Shown here piece after piece: positions 50,840-59,889 of a stretch of DNA of 64,000 nucleotides. Made by a program: the position numbers and the translations under genes. The number at the start of each line of letters is the position of its first letter. Position 1 is the first letter of the stretch. The stretch covers positions 1 through 64,000 of the forward strand of contig JBBSNY010000003.1 in the NCBI GenBank assembly GCA_038260305.1. The letters run 5' to 3'. Source of the DNA: CADCVQ01 sp038260305 (GTDB lineage Bacteria > Actinomycetota > Thermoleophilia > Solirubrobacterales > Solirubrobacteraceae). The notes under the pieces were generated by a model. That model saw only the letters and a program-made list of their open reading frames with translations, ran no database searches and was not told the DNA's origin.

Positions 50840-52156
50840 ATGACCACGACCGACGCATCCGCGTCGACCTCCTTCGGAGACGACACCGACGACGTCGCGG
50901 GCGGCCGCGAGTGGGGCTCCGAGCTGTACCGAATCGCCCGCGACCAGTTCGGCCGCGCGTCGGACATGCTCGACCTCGACCCGGAGTTCGTCGCGCGCCT
51001 CGGCGATCCGCGCCGCTCGCTCGTCGTGAACTTCCCCGTTCGCATGGACTCCGGCGAGGTCCGCGCGATGACCGGCTACCGCGTCCAGCACACGCTGACG
51101 ATGGGTCCGACGAAGGGCGGCTTCCGCTACGGCCCCGACGTCTCGCTCGGCGAGTGCGCGGCGCTCGCGATGTGGATGACATGGAAGTGCGCGCTGCTCG
51201 GGCTGCCCTACGGCGGCGCGAAGGGCGGCGTCCGCTGCACCCCGAGCGACTACAGCGTCGGCGAGCTCGAGCGCCTCACCCGCCGCTACGCGGCCGAGCT
51301 GATCCCGATCATCGGGCCCGAGAAGGACATCCCCGCGCCCGACATGGGCACGGGCGAGCGCGAGATGGCGTGGTTCATGGACACCTACTCCCAGCAGGTC
51401 GGCTACACGGTGCCGGGCGTCGTCACCGGCAAGCCGGTCGTCGTCGGCGGCACGGTCGGCCGGCGCGAGGCGACCGGCCTCGGCGTCGTCTACGTGCTCG
51501 AGGCCGTCTGCGACCGCATCGAGCTGTCGCTGCGCGACTCGCGCGTCGCGATCCAGGGCTTCGGCAACGTCGGCGGCGTCGCGGCGCGCGAGCTGCACGC
51601 GATCGGCGCGAAGGTCGTGGCGGTCTCCGATCGCTTCGGCGGCCTCGTCTCGCAGAACGGCCTCGACATCGGCGCGGTCACGGCTTGGGTGCAGGAGCAC
51701 GGCAGGCTCGACGGCTGTCCCGCCGGCAGCCACGTCGGCCCCACCGACGTCCTCGAGGTGCCGTGCGAGATCGTCATCCCGGCCGCGCTCGAGCGCCAGA
51801 TCACCGACGAGAACGCGGCGCGCCTGCAGTGCCGGCTCGTCATCGAGGCCGCCAACGGCCCGACGACCCCGGAGGCCGAGGCGATCCTGCAGGAGCGCGG
51901 GATCCTCGTCGTGCCCGACGTGCTCGCGAACGCCGGCGGCGTGACGGTGTCCTACTTCGAATGGGTGCAGGACCAGCAGCGTTACTCGTGGGACGAGATC
52001 GACGTCCAGGAGCGCCTGCGTCGCCAGCTCCGAGCCGCCTTTGCGCGCGTCGTCGATGCTTCGGAGCGCCACCAGTGCGACTGGCGGATGGCCGCGCTGT
52101 CGGTTGCGATCGAGCGCGTCTCGGAGGCGGCGCGGCTGCGCGGGATCTACCCGTAG
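50840..52156 (+). CDS. Glutamate dehydrogenase family protein
   Basis: A 438-residue Glu/Leu/Phe/Val dehydrogenase. The catalytic lysine lies in LPYGGAKGGVR, the substrate-binding GPTKGGFRYG is present, and GFGNVGGVAARELH is the Rossmann dinucleotide loop. Sequence and length fit a hexameric GDH of the clade common in Gram-positives. The ATG at 50840 is chosen because of the TACGGT upstream; in-frame starts lie further upstream. It can assimilate or release ammonia, complementing glnA. Confidence 0.93.
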   Translation: MTTTDASASTSFGDDTDDVAGGREWGSELYRIARDQFGRASDMLDLDPEFVARLGDPRRSLVVNFPVRMDSGEVRAMTGYRVQHTLTMGPTKGGFRYGPDVSLGECAALAMWMTWKCALLGLPYGGAKGGVRCTPSDYSVGELERLTRRYAAELIPIIGPEKDIPAPDMGTGEREMAWFMDTYSQQVGYTVPGVVTGKPVVVGGTVGRREATGLGVVYVLEAVCDRIELSLRDSRVAIQGFGNVGGVAARELHAIGAKVVAVSDRFGGLVSQNGLDIGAVTAWVQEHGRLDGCPAGSHVGPTDVLEVPCEIVIPAALERQITDENAARLQCRLVIEAANGPTTPEAEAILQERGILVVPDVLANAGGVTVSYFEWVQDQQRYSWDEIDVQERLRRQLRAAFARVVDASERHQCDWRMAALSVAIERVSEAARLRGIYP

Positions 52157-52216
52157 AAGCGCGGCGCAGTCCGGGCGTGGCGCGGGTCGGCGCAGGCCGT
52201 CACCGGAGCGTTTCAG

Positions 52217-52777
52217 TCAGTGGCGGTCGTCGCCGGTCGCCGCCGGCGGGCGCGACTCCTCGGCGAGCGACGTGATCGCGAGCTGGCCGCGGGCTGCCTC
52301 CTCGAGCACCTGCGTGGCCTCCTCGGGCGAGCGCGCGTAGAGCTCGACGAGCAGGTGCACGACGATCTTCTCGCCGTCGTGCTTGTGGAAGCGCACGTGT
52401 GTGAAGAACTCGCGCGTGCCGTGGTCGCCGAAGGCGGCGTAGGAGAGCGCGTCGCCGGCCTCGGGGCCCGAGCAGGTCTCGACGTCGTCGGCGTCGACCG
52501 TCACGGTGCACGAGGCGACCCACGGCGTGCCGGCGATCATCCGCTCCCAGCGGTCCTCGATCGGCTCGACGCGGCCGTTGTGGAAGCCGAGGTGGGGCTG
52601 GTCGTGCATGCACTCCAGGCACTGCACGACGGCTTCCTGCAGCTCGTCGACCGGATCGGCCCGCTCGCCCGTCTCGGGATCGATCTTGTGGATGCCCTCG
52701 TAGTGGACCTGAACCTCGAGATCGGTCGACCAGCAGCGATAGCAGCGCAGCCACGAACGGGCTTCTGAGGATTCCAT
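52217..52777 (-). CDS. Zinc-binding hypothetical protein
   Basis: A 186-residue protein with two cysteine pairs, CYRC near residue 11 and CLEC near residue 52, forming a split zinc site, followed by an acidic domain with many His/Glu residues (FFTHVRFHKHDGEKIVVHLLVELYA). No family was recognised. The ATG at 52777 is preferred because AGGCGG precedes it; ATGs at 52786 and 52816 are alternatives. Confidence 0.7.
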   Translation of the reverse strand: MESSEARSWLRCYRCWSTDLEVQVHYEGIHKIDPETGERADPVDELQEAVVQCLECMHDQPHLGFHNGRVEPIEDRWERMIAGTPWVASCTVTVDADDVETCSGPEAGDALSYAAFGDHGTREFFTHVRFHKHDGEKIVVHLLVELYARSPEEATQVLEEAARGQLAITSLAEESRPPAATGDDRH

Positions 52778-52834
52778 CCGCCTCATGTTAGGAAAGCCGC
52801 CGGGCACCACTGCCACCCGAGTTGTGACGAGTGG

Positions 52835-54616
52835 TCAGCCGAACGTGAACGCGTAGCCGCTGACGCCGTCGTCGAAGCGCAGCGTCAGGACGTGATCCTC
52901 GACCGCGCCGACCTTGACGAGCGAGTACAGCCGCTGGCCGCGCACGGTGACGACGCCGTCGTGGACGTCGGCGCCGGCGTCGGCCGCCGAGATCGGCTTG
53001 CCGTCGAGGCGCACCTGGACGTGGCGCGGCCGGTCGCCCTGCGAGGACAGCACGAGGTACACCGCCGTGCCGACGACGTGGGCGGTGATCGACGCGCCGC
53101 GCACCGCACGCGCGGACTCGTCGTCGATCGTCCAGCGCCCACCGAGGCTGAAGACGCTCTGCGGCAGCTCGTCGCCACTGGCGGCCGTGTAGTCGCGCGT
53201 GCCGTTGGACGGCCCGACAGGGGAGAAGCCCTGCGCCCGCGCGCTGCCGATGTAGGTCTCCGGCGTCGCCTTCGCCCCGACGGTCACGATCGCGCCCTTC
53301 GGTTGTGCCGCGGCTCCGAGATGCTTGTCGCCGGCCTCGGCGAGCAGGGCGCGGATCGCCGCCTCGGTCTCCTTGTACTCGCCTTCGCCGAGGTGCACGT
53401 AGCGCACGTTGCCGTGCGCGTCGATGAGGTAGTGCGCCGGCCAGGCCTGATTCGTGAACGCGTTCCACGTGCCGTAGTCGTTGTCCTGTACGACGGGGTA
53501 CTTCAGGCCCTTGTCGGCGATCGCCTGCGCGACATTCGAGGCCTTCTTCTCGAACGCGAACTCGGGGGTGTGGACGCCGACGATCGTCAGGCCGGCGGCG
53601 CGGTAGCGCGCATCCCATGCCTTGAGATAGGGCAGCGTGCGCAGGCAGTTGATGCACGTGTACGTCCAGAAGTCGACGAGCACGACGCGCCCGCGTAGGC
53701 CGTGCATCGTCAGCGGCGGCGAGTTGAACCAGCGCTGGGTGTTGGTGAAGTCGGGTGCCGTGCCGCGGATCGGCAGGTCCGGCGTCTTGATGCCGGGCAG
53801 CGACGCGTCGGATGCGACGTTTGTCGTGCGCTTCGCCTTCACCGGCGCGGTCGGGGCCTTGAACTTCGACGTGCCGCGCAGGTCGGCGAGGCGCTTCTCG
53901 ACGGCGCTCGAGCGCTCCAGGCCGCCGGTCGGGTTCGTCAGGAAGCTCGGGAAGTCGCTCGCCAGCGCGCTCTGGAAGCGGATGTCGAGGTTCGCGAACA
54001 TCAGCAGGGCGGTCAGCAGCATGACCGCGCCGAGCGTGCGCTGGACGACCGGCCCGCGCGTGCCGCGGCGCACGCGCTCCATGATCCGTCGGCCGCCGAG
54101 CGCGAGCAGGAGCAGGACGGCAGCCGACCCGAGGGCGTAGGCGATCGCGACGGCGACGAGCCCGGCGGTCGTCCCGCGCGAGGCGCTGACCGAGATCACG
54201 GCGGCGAGGATCGGTCCCGCGCAGGGCGCGAAGACGAAGCCGAGCGCGCCGCCGACCGGCAGCCCCGACCAGAAGCCGTCGCCGGCGCGGCGCGGCCCGA
54301 GGCGCGAGAGGGCGGCCATCCGGGCCTCGACCCAGTGGTTCGCGGCCGGGACGAGCATCGTCAGACCGAACAGCGCGAGCACGACGATCGCGATCGTGCG
54401 CAGCGTTCCGTCCGCGAAGCCGACGCCGTCGACGACCGAGGCCAGCCCGACGATCGTGATCGTGAACGTCAGCGCGAGGCCGCTGACGACGCCAAGCGGC
54501 CGCCGCCGTCCGCCGCTGCCGCTGGCGGACAGCAGCGCGGGCAGCACCGGCAGCACGCAGGGCGTGATCGCCGTCGCGGCACCGGCGAGCACGGCGAACG
54601 CGAGCAGGACGATCAT
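52835..54616 (-). CDS. dipZ: DipZ: CcdA-thioredoxin fusion
   Basis: A 593-residue membrane protein. The N-terminal CcdA-like part (about residues 1-210) has six helices and the paired cysteines in TAITPCVLPVLPALL and APCAGPILAAVIS, which carry electrons across the membrane. The periplasmic-side thioredoxin-like domain (about residues 285-420) has the active site TYTCINCLRTLP. The last 150 residues form a beta-sandwich resembling a carbohydrate-binding module, as in mycobacterial DipZ. Confidence 0.95.
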   Translation of the reverse strand: MIVLLAFAVLAGAATAITPCVLPVLPALLSASGSGGRRRPLGVVSGLALTFTITIVGLASVVDGVGFADGTLRTIAIVVLALFGLTMLVPAANHWVEARMAALSRLGPRRAGDGFWSGLPVGGALGFVFAPCAGPILAAVISVSASRGTTAGLVAVAIAYALGSAAVLLLLALGGRRIMERVRRGTRGPVVQRTLGAVMLLTALLMFANLDIRFQSALASDFPSFLTNPTGGLERSSAVEKRLADLRGTSKFKAPTAPVKAKRTTNVASDASLPGIKTPDLPIRGTAPDFTNTQRWFNSPPLTMHGLRGRVVLVDFWTYTCINCLRTLPYLKAWDARYRAAGLTIVGVHTPEFAFEKKASNVAQAIADKGLKYPVVQDNDYGTWNAFTNQAWPAHYLIDAHGNVRYVHLGEGEYKETEAAIRALLAEAGDKHLGAAAQPKGAIVTVGAKATPETYIGSARAQGFSPVGPSNGTRDYTAASGDELPQSVFSLGGRWTIDDESARAVRGASITAHVVGTAVYLVLSSQGDRPRHVQVRLDGKPISAADAGADVHDGVVTVRGQRLYSLVKVGAVEDHVLTLRFDDGVSGYAFTFG

Positions 54617-54718
54617 CGGATCGGTGCCGCTGCGCGGGCGCGGGCTGTCAGGTGCATGGCCACGTCCTCATTGTTCTCGCATTCGCGGCTTACGGATGCA
54701 TGACGGCTCGATGCCAAA

Positions 54719-54724
54719 TAGTGT
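54719..54724 (+). promoter_or_regulatory. -10 element (leaderless) before 54732
   Basis: TAGTGT lies seven bases before the ATG at 54732. Confidence 0.5.
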
Positions 54725-54731
54725 CCCCGCC

Positions 54732-55421
54732 ATGAAGAAGCCTTCGCGCAAGCGGGAGAAGAAGCCGACTGCGCACCAGAGCGCGGTGGCCGACCCGTTC
54801 GCTCCCGTGCCCGTCAGGGAGTCCCGGATCAAGCTCCGCAAGAAGCCGCTTCCAGGGGAGGCACCGAGCCCGGGCTCCGCGCAGCCGAAGCAGAAGAAGC
54901 AGAAGAAGGACAAGTCGGGCAAACCGCGCGGCGGCGTCCGCGCCGTGCTCCGCAAGCCGTTCACACTGCTCGCCAAGCCGTTTCGCAAGCTCGGATCGCT
55001 CAAGGGCCCGGCCCGCATCATCGTCTTCGTGGCGCTCGCGATCGTCGTCGCGATCGTCGTGATCAAGGTCCGCGGCGGCCGTGACGACGCCAAGCTCGTC
55101 CGCGAGGCGCTCGTCCGCTACGAGCAGGCGTCGCGCACGAAGGACTACCAGACGCTATGCGACGACCTGCTGGCCGCCTCCTATGTCAAGCAGACGGCGA
55201 GCAGCGGCCTGCCGTGCGAGGTCGCGCTGCGGACCGCCCTGGAGGACGTCCACAACCCGACGCTGACGGTCATCAGCGTCGAGGTCAACGGCGACCGCGC
55301 CGCCGCGCGCGTGCGCGGATCGGCCGCCGGGCAGGTGCCGGGCGACGCCGTCTATACGCTGATCCGCGAGGACGGCGCGTGGAAGATCCTGCCTCCGCGC
55401 CCCGGCAACGCCACCCCGTAG
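54732..55421 (+). CDS. Membrane-anchored NTF2-like protein
   Basis: A 229-residue protein with a long Lys/Arg/Pro-rich cytoplasmic N-terminus (about residues 1-80), a membrane helix (IIVFVALAIVVAIVVIKV, about 88-105) and an extracytoplasmic domain starting with LVREALVRYEQASRTKDYQTL, which has the helix-helix-sheet pattern of the NTF2-like/DUF4878 lumenal proteins. Two cysteines may form a disulfide. Function unknown. Confidence 0.82.
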   Translation: MKKPSRKREKKPTAHQSAVADPFAPVPVRESRIKLRKKPLPGEAPSPGSAQPKQKKQKKDKSGKPRGGVRAVLRKPFTLLAKPFRKLGSLKGPARIIVFVALAIVVAIVVIKVRGGRDDAKLVREALVRYEQASRTKDYQTLCDDLLAASYVKQTASSGLPCEVALRTALEDVHNPTLTVISVEVNGDRAAARVRGSAAGQVPGDAVYTLIREDGAWKILPPRPGNATP

Positions 55422-55430
55422 GACCGCCGG

Positions 55431-55592
55431 TCAGCGCCTGAGCAGGACGTAGACCGCGGTCAGCGCGAAGCCGAGCTGGCCGAATGTCAGCGCGGTGCCG
55501 AGGTTCGGCGCGCCCGCGACGCCCGCCACCGCGCTGCAGACCGCGAACGCGGCGAGCATGAGGAGGAGATCAACGAGCGCCGCGCGGCTCAC
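55431..55592 (-). CDS. 53-residue two-helix membrane protein coupled to meaB
   Basis: A short gene encoding VSRAALVDLLLMLAAFAVCS and ending TALTFGQLGFALTAVYVLLRR, i.e. two hydrophobic helices joined by a short Gly/Ala/Pro loop. The GTG overlaps the meaB stop as GTGA, the same coupling as other confirmed gene pairs here, so translation is very likely. The sequence recalls small hydrophobic subunits, but I know of no MeaB-associated membrane protein. Confidence 0.65.
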   Translation of the reverse strand: MSRAALVDLLLMLAAFAVCSAVAGVAGAPNLGTALTFGQLGFALTAVYVLLRR

Positions 55593-56551
55593 GGTGACAC
55601 CGCCGCCGACTCGAGCGCGCGCGTCAGGGCCCCGACGTCATGTGCCCGATCCTGGTCGGCGAGCAGCCGGGCCGCCGCGCGCGGGCCGCCAAGGGCGCGC
55701 AGGCCGCGCTCGCCGTGCTCGACGGTGAAGTCCGCGAGCGCGCTCGCCCGCCGCGCCGCCAGCCGCCGCGCGGGCACGTCGAGCCGCTCGCGGTGCTCGT
55801 CGAGTGCCGCGACGAGCTCGTCAAAGCCGCTCGCGGGCGGCAGCGACGAGACCGCGACGACAGCCGTGTCGCGGGCTCCGAGCGAGCGCAGAGCCGCGTT
55901 GAGGTCACGTCGCGAGCGCAGCGCGATCGGGCCGAGATCGGCCTTTGTCACGACGAGCACGTCGGGGATCTCCATGATCCCCGACTTCAGGAACTGCAGG
56001 ACGTCGCCGGCACCGGGCTGGACCACGACCGCAACGCTATCCGCTACCTCGGCGACGTCGGTCTCCGACTGCCCGACGCCGACGGTCTCGATGACGACGA
56101 TGTCGAACGCCGCCGCGAGCGCGTGCGCCGCCGAGCGGGTCGCCGGGGCGAGCCCGCCGAGGCGCCCGCCCGCCGCCATCGAGCGCACGAAGACGGCGCG
56201 ATCGGACGGGTCGACGGCGATCCGGGCACGGTCGCCGAGCAGGGCCCCGCCGGAGCGCTTGGACGACGGGTCGACCGCGAGCACCGCGACGCTGCGCCCC
56301 AGGGCGCGCCACGCCGGCACGAGCTGCGACAGGAGCGAGGACTTGCCCGCGCCGGGCGGCCCGGTGATGCCGACGACGTGCGCCGGCGCCTCGCCGCCGA
56401 GCGCGGCGGGGGAGACGCCCGCCAGCAGCGCGGCGATCTCCTCGCGGTGGGCGGGGGCGCGGTTCTCGACGAGGTTCAGCACCTCCGGCGCGGCGCTGAG
56501 GTCGCGCTCGCGCAGCCGCTCGGCGAGTCCTGAGCCACGCGCGCTGGACAC
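55589..56551 (-). CDS. meaB: MeaB: mutase-associated GTPase
   Basis: A 320-residue G3E-family P-loop GTPase, the chaperone that loads and protects B12 in acyl-CoA mutases. The P-loop is GITGPPGAGKSSLL, Switch II has ETVGVGQSETD and the base-specifying motif is TKADL. The start is uncertain; the GTG at 56551 (VSSARGSGLAERL) fits family N-termini. It is 1.3 kb from ethylmalonyl-CoA mutase on the same strand, separated by a convergent gene, so the pair is functional, not operonic. Confidence 0.92.
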   Translation of the reverse strand: MSSARGSGLAERLRERDLSAAPEVLNLVENRAPAHREEIAALLAGVSPAALGGEAPAHVVGITGPPGAGKSSLLSQLVPAWRALGRSVAVLAVDPSSKRSGGALLGDRARIAVDPSDRAVFVRSMAAGGRLGGLAPATRSAAHALAAAFDIVVIETVGVGQSETDVAEVADSVAVVVQPGAGDVLQFLKSGIMEIPDVLVVTKADLGPIALRSRRDLNAALRSLGARDTAVVAVSSLPPASGFDELVAALDEHRERLDVPARRLAARRASALADFTVEHGERGLRALGGPRAAARLLADQDRAHDVGALTRALESAAVSP

Positions 56552-56708
56552 CGCCTGCAAGCTACCAGCGCCCCGCGGCATCCGCGCGCGGTGGACGTGT
56601 TCGCGAGCGGATGTATCAAGCGGGCCGATCGCCTGCTCTTCCTCGCGAGTGGCCGCTCGGGGCGGCCGACCTCGTCCGTCGCGAGCAAACCCCGCTGGGA
56701 GGCACCCG

Positions 56709-57833
56709 ATGAGCCAATCGATCTTCATCTGCTATCGAAGGACCGACTCCGGCTGGGCCGGACGCCTCCAGCACGAGCTCGACGAGCGCTTCGGCGATGC
56801 CGCGGTCTTCCGCGACCGCAGCATCCCGGCGGGCGTGTCGTGGCGCACCCACATCGAGAGCGTTCTGGACACCTGCGAGGTCATGCTCGTCATGATCGGC
56901 CCGAGCTGGACGCAGCTCACCGGCCGCGACGGCGTGGCCCGCATCTGGGAGGCCGATGACGTCGTGCGCCAGGAGATCGAGCGCGGCGTGCAGCGCACGG
57001 ACGTCCTCGTCATCCCGATCCTCTTCGACGACGCGAAGATGCCCGCTCGCGAGCAGCTGCCGCCCGGCCTGCAGTCGCTCTGCGACCTCCAGGCCGTGGC
57101 GCTCGACGACGCACGCTGGGACTACGACATCGAGCAGCTCGGGAACCAGCTCGCGACGATCGTGCCCGAGCTCAAGGGGTCCGACACGCACGTGCGCGTC
57201 ACGGGGCGCGCGATCCTCGCCATGACCGGCGCGGCTGCCGGGGCTTCGCTGCTCGCCGCTCCGCTGGCCACAACGAAGACCTGGGGCCAGGTCTCGCATG
57301 CGGGCACCATCGCCGACCGGCTCAACGCCGGGTGGATCGCGGACGCGCTGGCGCGGGTCGGCGGGATCGCGCTGCACATGGCCTTCCTGTGGGGCATCGT
57401 CGGGGCGCTGACCTTCGCCGCGCTCTACCTGGCGTTGCGCGAGACACGCGTCGGCGTTCCGGCGGGCGTCGCGGTCGGGGTCGCAAGCGGCGCGCTCGCG
57501 GGCGCCGCGGGCGCGATCGTGTACGTTGTGCTCAAAGACCTGCTCGTGTTGGATGTGTCCGAGCCGCTGCTCAATGGCGCGGCGGTAGCCGCCGCCGGCA
57601 TCGTGTTCGCGGGACGTATCGCCGCGCTCGCGGGCGGTGTGGATCGTTCCGTGTACCTCACCGTGGGAGCGGTCGGCGGACTCTGCGCAGGGCTGCTCGG
57701 TGGCGTCCTGGACGATGCGAACATGAACTCGGTCGGGTGGGCGGTGCAGGCGGTCGTGCTGATCGGAGCGCTGGCCTCGCTGTTCGCCATGCCGACGCTG
57801 AGCGTCAGCCCGGCGCCGATGCTCGCACGCTGA
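56709..57833 (+). CDS. TIR domain fused to a multi-helix membrane domain
   Basis: A 374-residue protein. The N-terminal TIR domain (about residues 1-140) starts SIFICYRRTDSGWAGRL and has the RDRSIPAG and IWEADDVVRQEIERGV segments; a conserved Glu sits in the latter. After a linker come about six membrane helices (about residues 160-370). TIR domains of this type can be NAD+-cleaving effectors in antiphage defence, and the membrane part suggests tethering or a pore. No other defence genes are adjacent. GGGAGG precedes the ATG. Confidence 0.87.
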   Translation: MSQSIFICYRRTDSGWAGRLQHELDERFGDAAVFRDRSIPAGVSWRTHIESVLDTCEVMLVMIGPSWTQLTGRDGVARIWEADDVVRQEIERGVQRTDVLVIPILFDDAKMPAREQLPPGLQSLCDLQAVALDDARWDYDIEQLGNQLATIVPELKGSDTHVRVTGRAILAMTGAAAGASLLAAPLATTKTWGQVSHAGTIADRLNAGWIADALARVGGIALHMAFLWGIVGALTFAALYLALRETRVGVPAGVAVGVASGALAGAAGAIVYVVLKDLLVLDVSEPLLNGAAVAAAGIVFAGRIAALAGGVDRSVYLTVGAVGGLCAGLLGGVLDDANMNSVGWAVQAVVLIGALASLFAMPTLSVSPAPMLAR

Positions 57834-57837
57834 CGGG

Positions 57838-59841
57838 TCAGGTCTGCGCGACGACGCCGTTGCGCTCGGCGACGAGCGCGACGAGGTCGCGCATGATCTG
57901 CGTCAGGTCGAAGTCCTTGGGCGTGTAGACGGCGGCGACGCCGGCGGCCTTCAGCGGCCCGACGTCGGCCTCGGGGATGATCCCGCCGACGACGACCGGC
58001 GCGTCGACGCCGGCGTCCGCGAGCGCGCGCACGATGTCGGGGATGAGCTCACGGTGCGAGCCCGACAGGATCGACAGGCCGATGACGTGGACGCCTTCCT
58101 GCAGCGCGCTCGTGACGATCTGCGACGGCGTCAGGCGAATGCCCTCGTAGACGACGTCGAGTCCGACGTCGCGGGCTCGCACCGCGATCTGCTCGGCGCC
58201 GTTGGAATGCCCGTCGAGGCCGGGTTTGCCGACGAGGATCTTGATCCTGCGGCCGAGGACGTCGCTGACGCGGGCGACCTCGTCGCGGATCGCCTCGAGG
58301 TCGTCCTCTCCGGCGGCCGCGGCGCTCGCCTCGCCGACGCCGGTCGGCGCGCGGTAGTCGCCGAAGACGTCGCGCAGCGCCTGCGCCCACTCGCCTGTCG
58401 TGACGCCCGCCCGGGCGGCGGCGATCGTGGCCGGCATGATGCTCTCGTCGTCCGCGGCGGCGACGCGGCGCAGCTCCGTCAGCGCCGCCTCGATCACGTC
58501 CGCGTCACGATCCGCGCGCCACTCCCGCAGCGCCTCGATCTGCTCGGCCTCGACCCCGGGGTCGATGGTCATGATGCCGCCGTCGGCGCCCGACGCGAGC
58601 GGCGAGGGCTCGGAGTCGGCGTAGCGGTTCTGCCCGACGACGACGAGGTCGCCGGACTCGATGCGCCGGATCCGGGCCCGGTGTGAGTCGACGAGCGCGG
58701 CCTTCATGTACGGGACCGCCGCGTCGGCGCCGCCGTGGCGCTGCACGACCGCCATCTCGGCGCGGGCGCCGTCGAGCATCTCCGCGACGAGGCCGTCCAT
58801 GACGTGCGAGCCCGCGAAGATGTCGGGGTATTCGAGCAGGTCGGTCTCGTAGGCGAGGATCTGCTGGATGCGCAGCGACCACTGCTGATCCCAGGGGCGC
58901 GGGAGGCCGAGCGCCTCGTTCCACGCGGGCAGCTGGACGGCGCGCGCACGGGCGTCGCGGCCGAGCGTCACGGCGAGCGCCTCGAGCACGATCCGCTGGA
59001 CGTTGTTCTCGGGCTGGGACTCCGTCAGGCCGAGCGAGTTGACCTGCACCCCGTAGCGGAAGCGCAGCTGCTTGGCGTCCTGCACGCCGTAGCGTTCGAG
59101 GCCGAGCTGCTCCCACAGGACGGCCATCGCCCGCAGCTTCGCGTGCTCCTCGACGAAGCGTACCCCGGCGTTGACGAAGAACGAGATCCGGCTGAAGACC
59201 GTCCCCATGAGCGTCTCGTCGACGCGCTCGCGAACCGCGTCGAGGACGGCGATCGCGTTGGACATCGCGAACGCGATCTCCTGTACGGGCGTCGCGCCGG
59301 CCTCCTGCAGGTGATAGGAGCAGATGTTGATCGGGTTCCATTTCGGCACCTCCGTCACCGTGTAGGCGATGAGGTCCGCGGTCAGGCGCATCGACGGCCC
59401 CGGCGGGAAGGCGTACGTGCCGCGGGCGAGGAACTCCTTGATGACGTCGTTCTGCGTCGTCCCCTGGAGGATCCTCGGATCGACGCCGTTCTCCTCGGCG
59501 CAGACGATGTACAGCGCCAGCAGCCACGCCGCCGTCGCATTGATCGTCATCGACGTGTTCATCGTCTCGAGCGGGATGGCGTCCATGAGCGTGTGCATCG
59601 CGCCCTTGTGCGCGATCGGGACGCCGACCTTGCCGACCTCGCCGCGAGCGAGCTCGTGATCGGAGTCATAGCCCGTCTGCGTCGGCAGATCGAACGCGAC
59701 GGACAACCCCGTCTGGCCCCGCGCGAGGTTCGAGCGATACAGCTCGTTGGACTTGGCCGCGGTCGAATGCCCTGCGTACGTGCGCATCATCCACGGCCGG
59801 TCGGGCTGCGGCAGGCGATGCGGCGCGGGTGACTCGGCCAT
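57838..59841 (-). CDS. ecm: Ethylmalonyl-CoA mutase (MeaA/Ecm)
   Basis: A 667-residue B12-dependent mutase in single-chain form. The TIM barrel begins WMMRTYAGHSTAAKSNELYR and contains FDLPTQTGYDSDHE, SMTINATAAWLL and WNPINICSYHLQEAG. VNSLGLTESQPENNVQRI and LPRPWDQQWSLRIQQIL strongly resemble ethylmalonyl-CoA mutases, more than methylmalonyl-CoA mutases. The cobalamin domain has the KPGLDGHSNGAEQ motif. It would convert ethylmalonyl-CoA to methylsuccinyl-CoA. TAGGAT lies six bases before the ATG on this strand, suggesting a leaderless transcript. Confidence 0.9.
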   Translation of the reverse strand: MAESPAPHRLPQPDRPWMMRTYAGHSTAAKSNELYRSNLARGQTGLSVAFDLPTQTGYDSDHELARGEVGKVGVPIAHKGAMHTLMDAIPLETMNTSMTINATAAWLLALYIVCAEENGVDPRILQGTTQNDVIKEFLARGTYAFPPGPSMRLTADLIAYTVTEVPKWNPINICSYHLQEAGATPVQEIAFAMSNAIAVLDAVRERVDETLMGTVFSRISFFVNAGVRFVEEHAKLRAMAVLWEQLGLERYGVQDAKQLRFRYGVQVNSLGLTESQPENNVQRIVLEALAVTLGRDARARAVQLPAWNEALGLPRPWDQQWSLRIQQILAYETDLLEYPDIFAGSHVMDGLVAEMLDGARAEMAVVQRHGGADAAVPYMKAALVDSHRARIRRIESGDLVVVGQNRYADSEPSPLASGADGGIMTIDPGVEAEQIEALREWRADRDADVIEAALTELRRVAAADDESIMPATIAAARAGVTTGEWAQALRDVFGDYRAPTGVGEASAAAAGEDDLEAIRDEVARVSDVLGRRIKILVGKPGLDGHSNGAEQIAVRARDVGLDVVYEGIRLTPSQIVTSALQEGVHVIGLSILSGSHRELIPDIVRALADAGVDAPVVVGGIIPEADVGPLKAAGVAAVYTPKDFDLTQIMRDLVALVAERNGVVAQT

Positions 59842-59889
59842 CGGCAGATCCTAACGGCCGGTCTCAGGCCGCCTGCAATGTTCCCTCGA

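Noticed and set aside
57838..59841. Methylmalonyl-CoA mutase large subunit
   Set aside because: It is a single chain with its own B12 domain, no small-subunit gene is present, and its internal motifs look more like ethylmalonyl-CoA mutase. A tree would be decisive.
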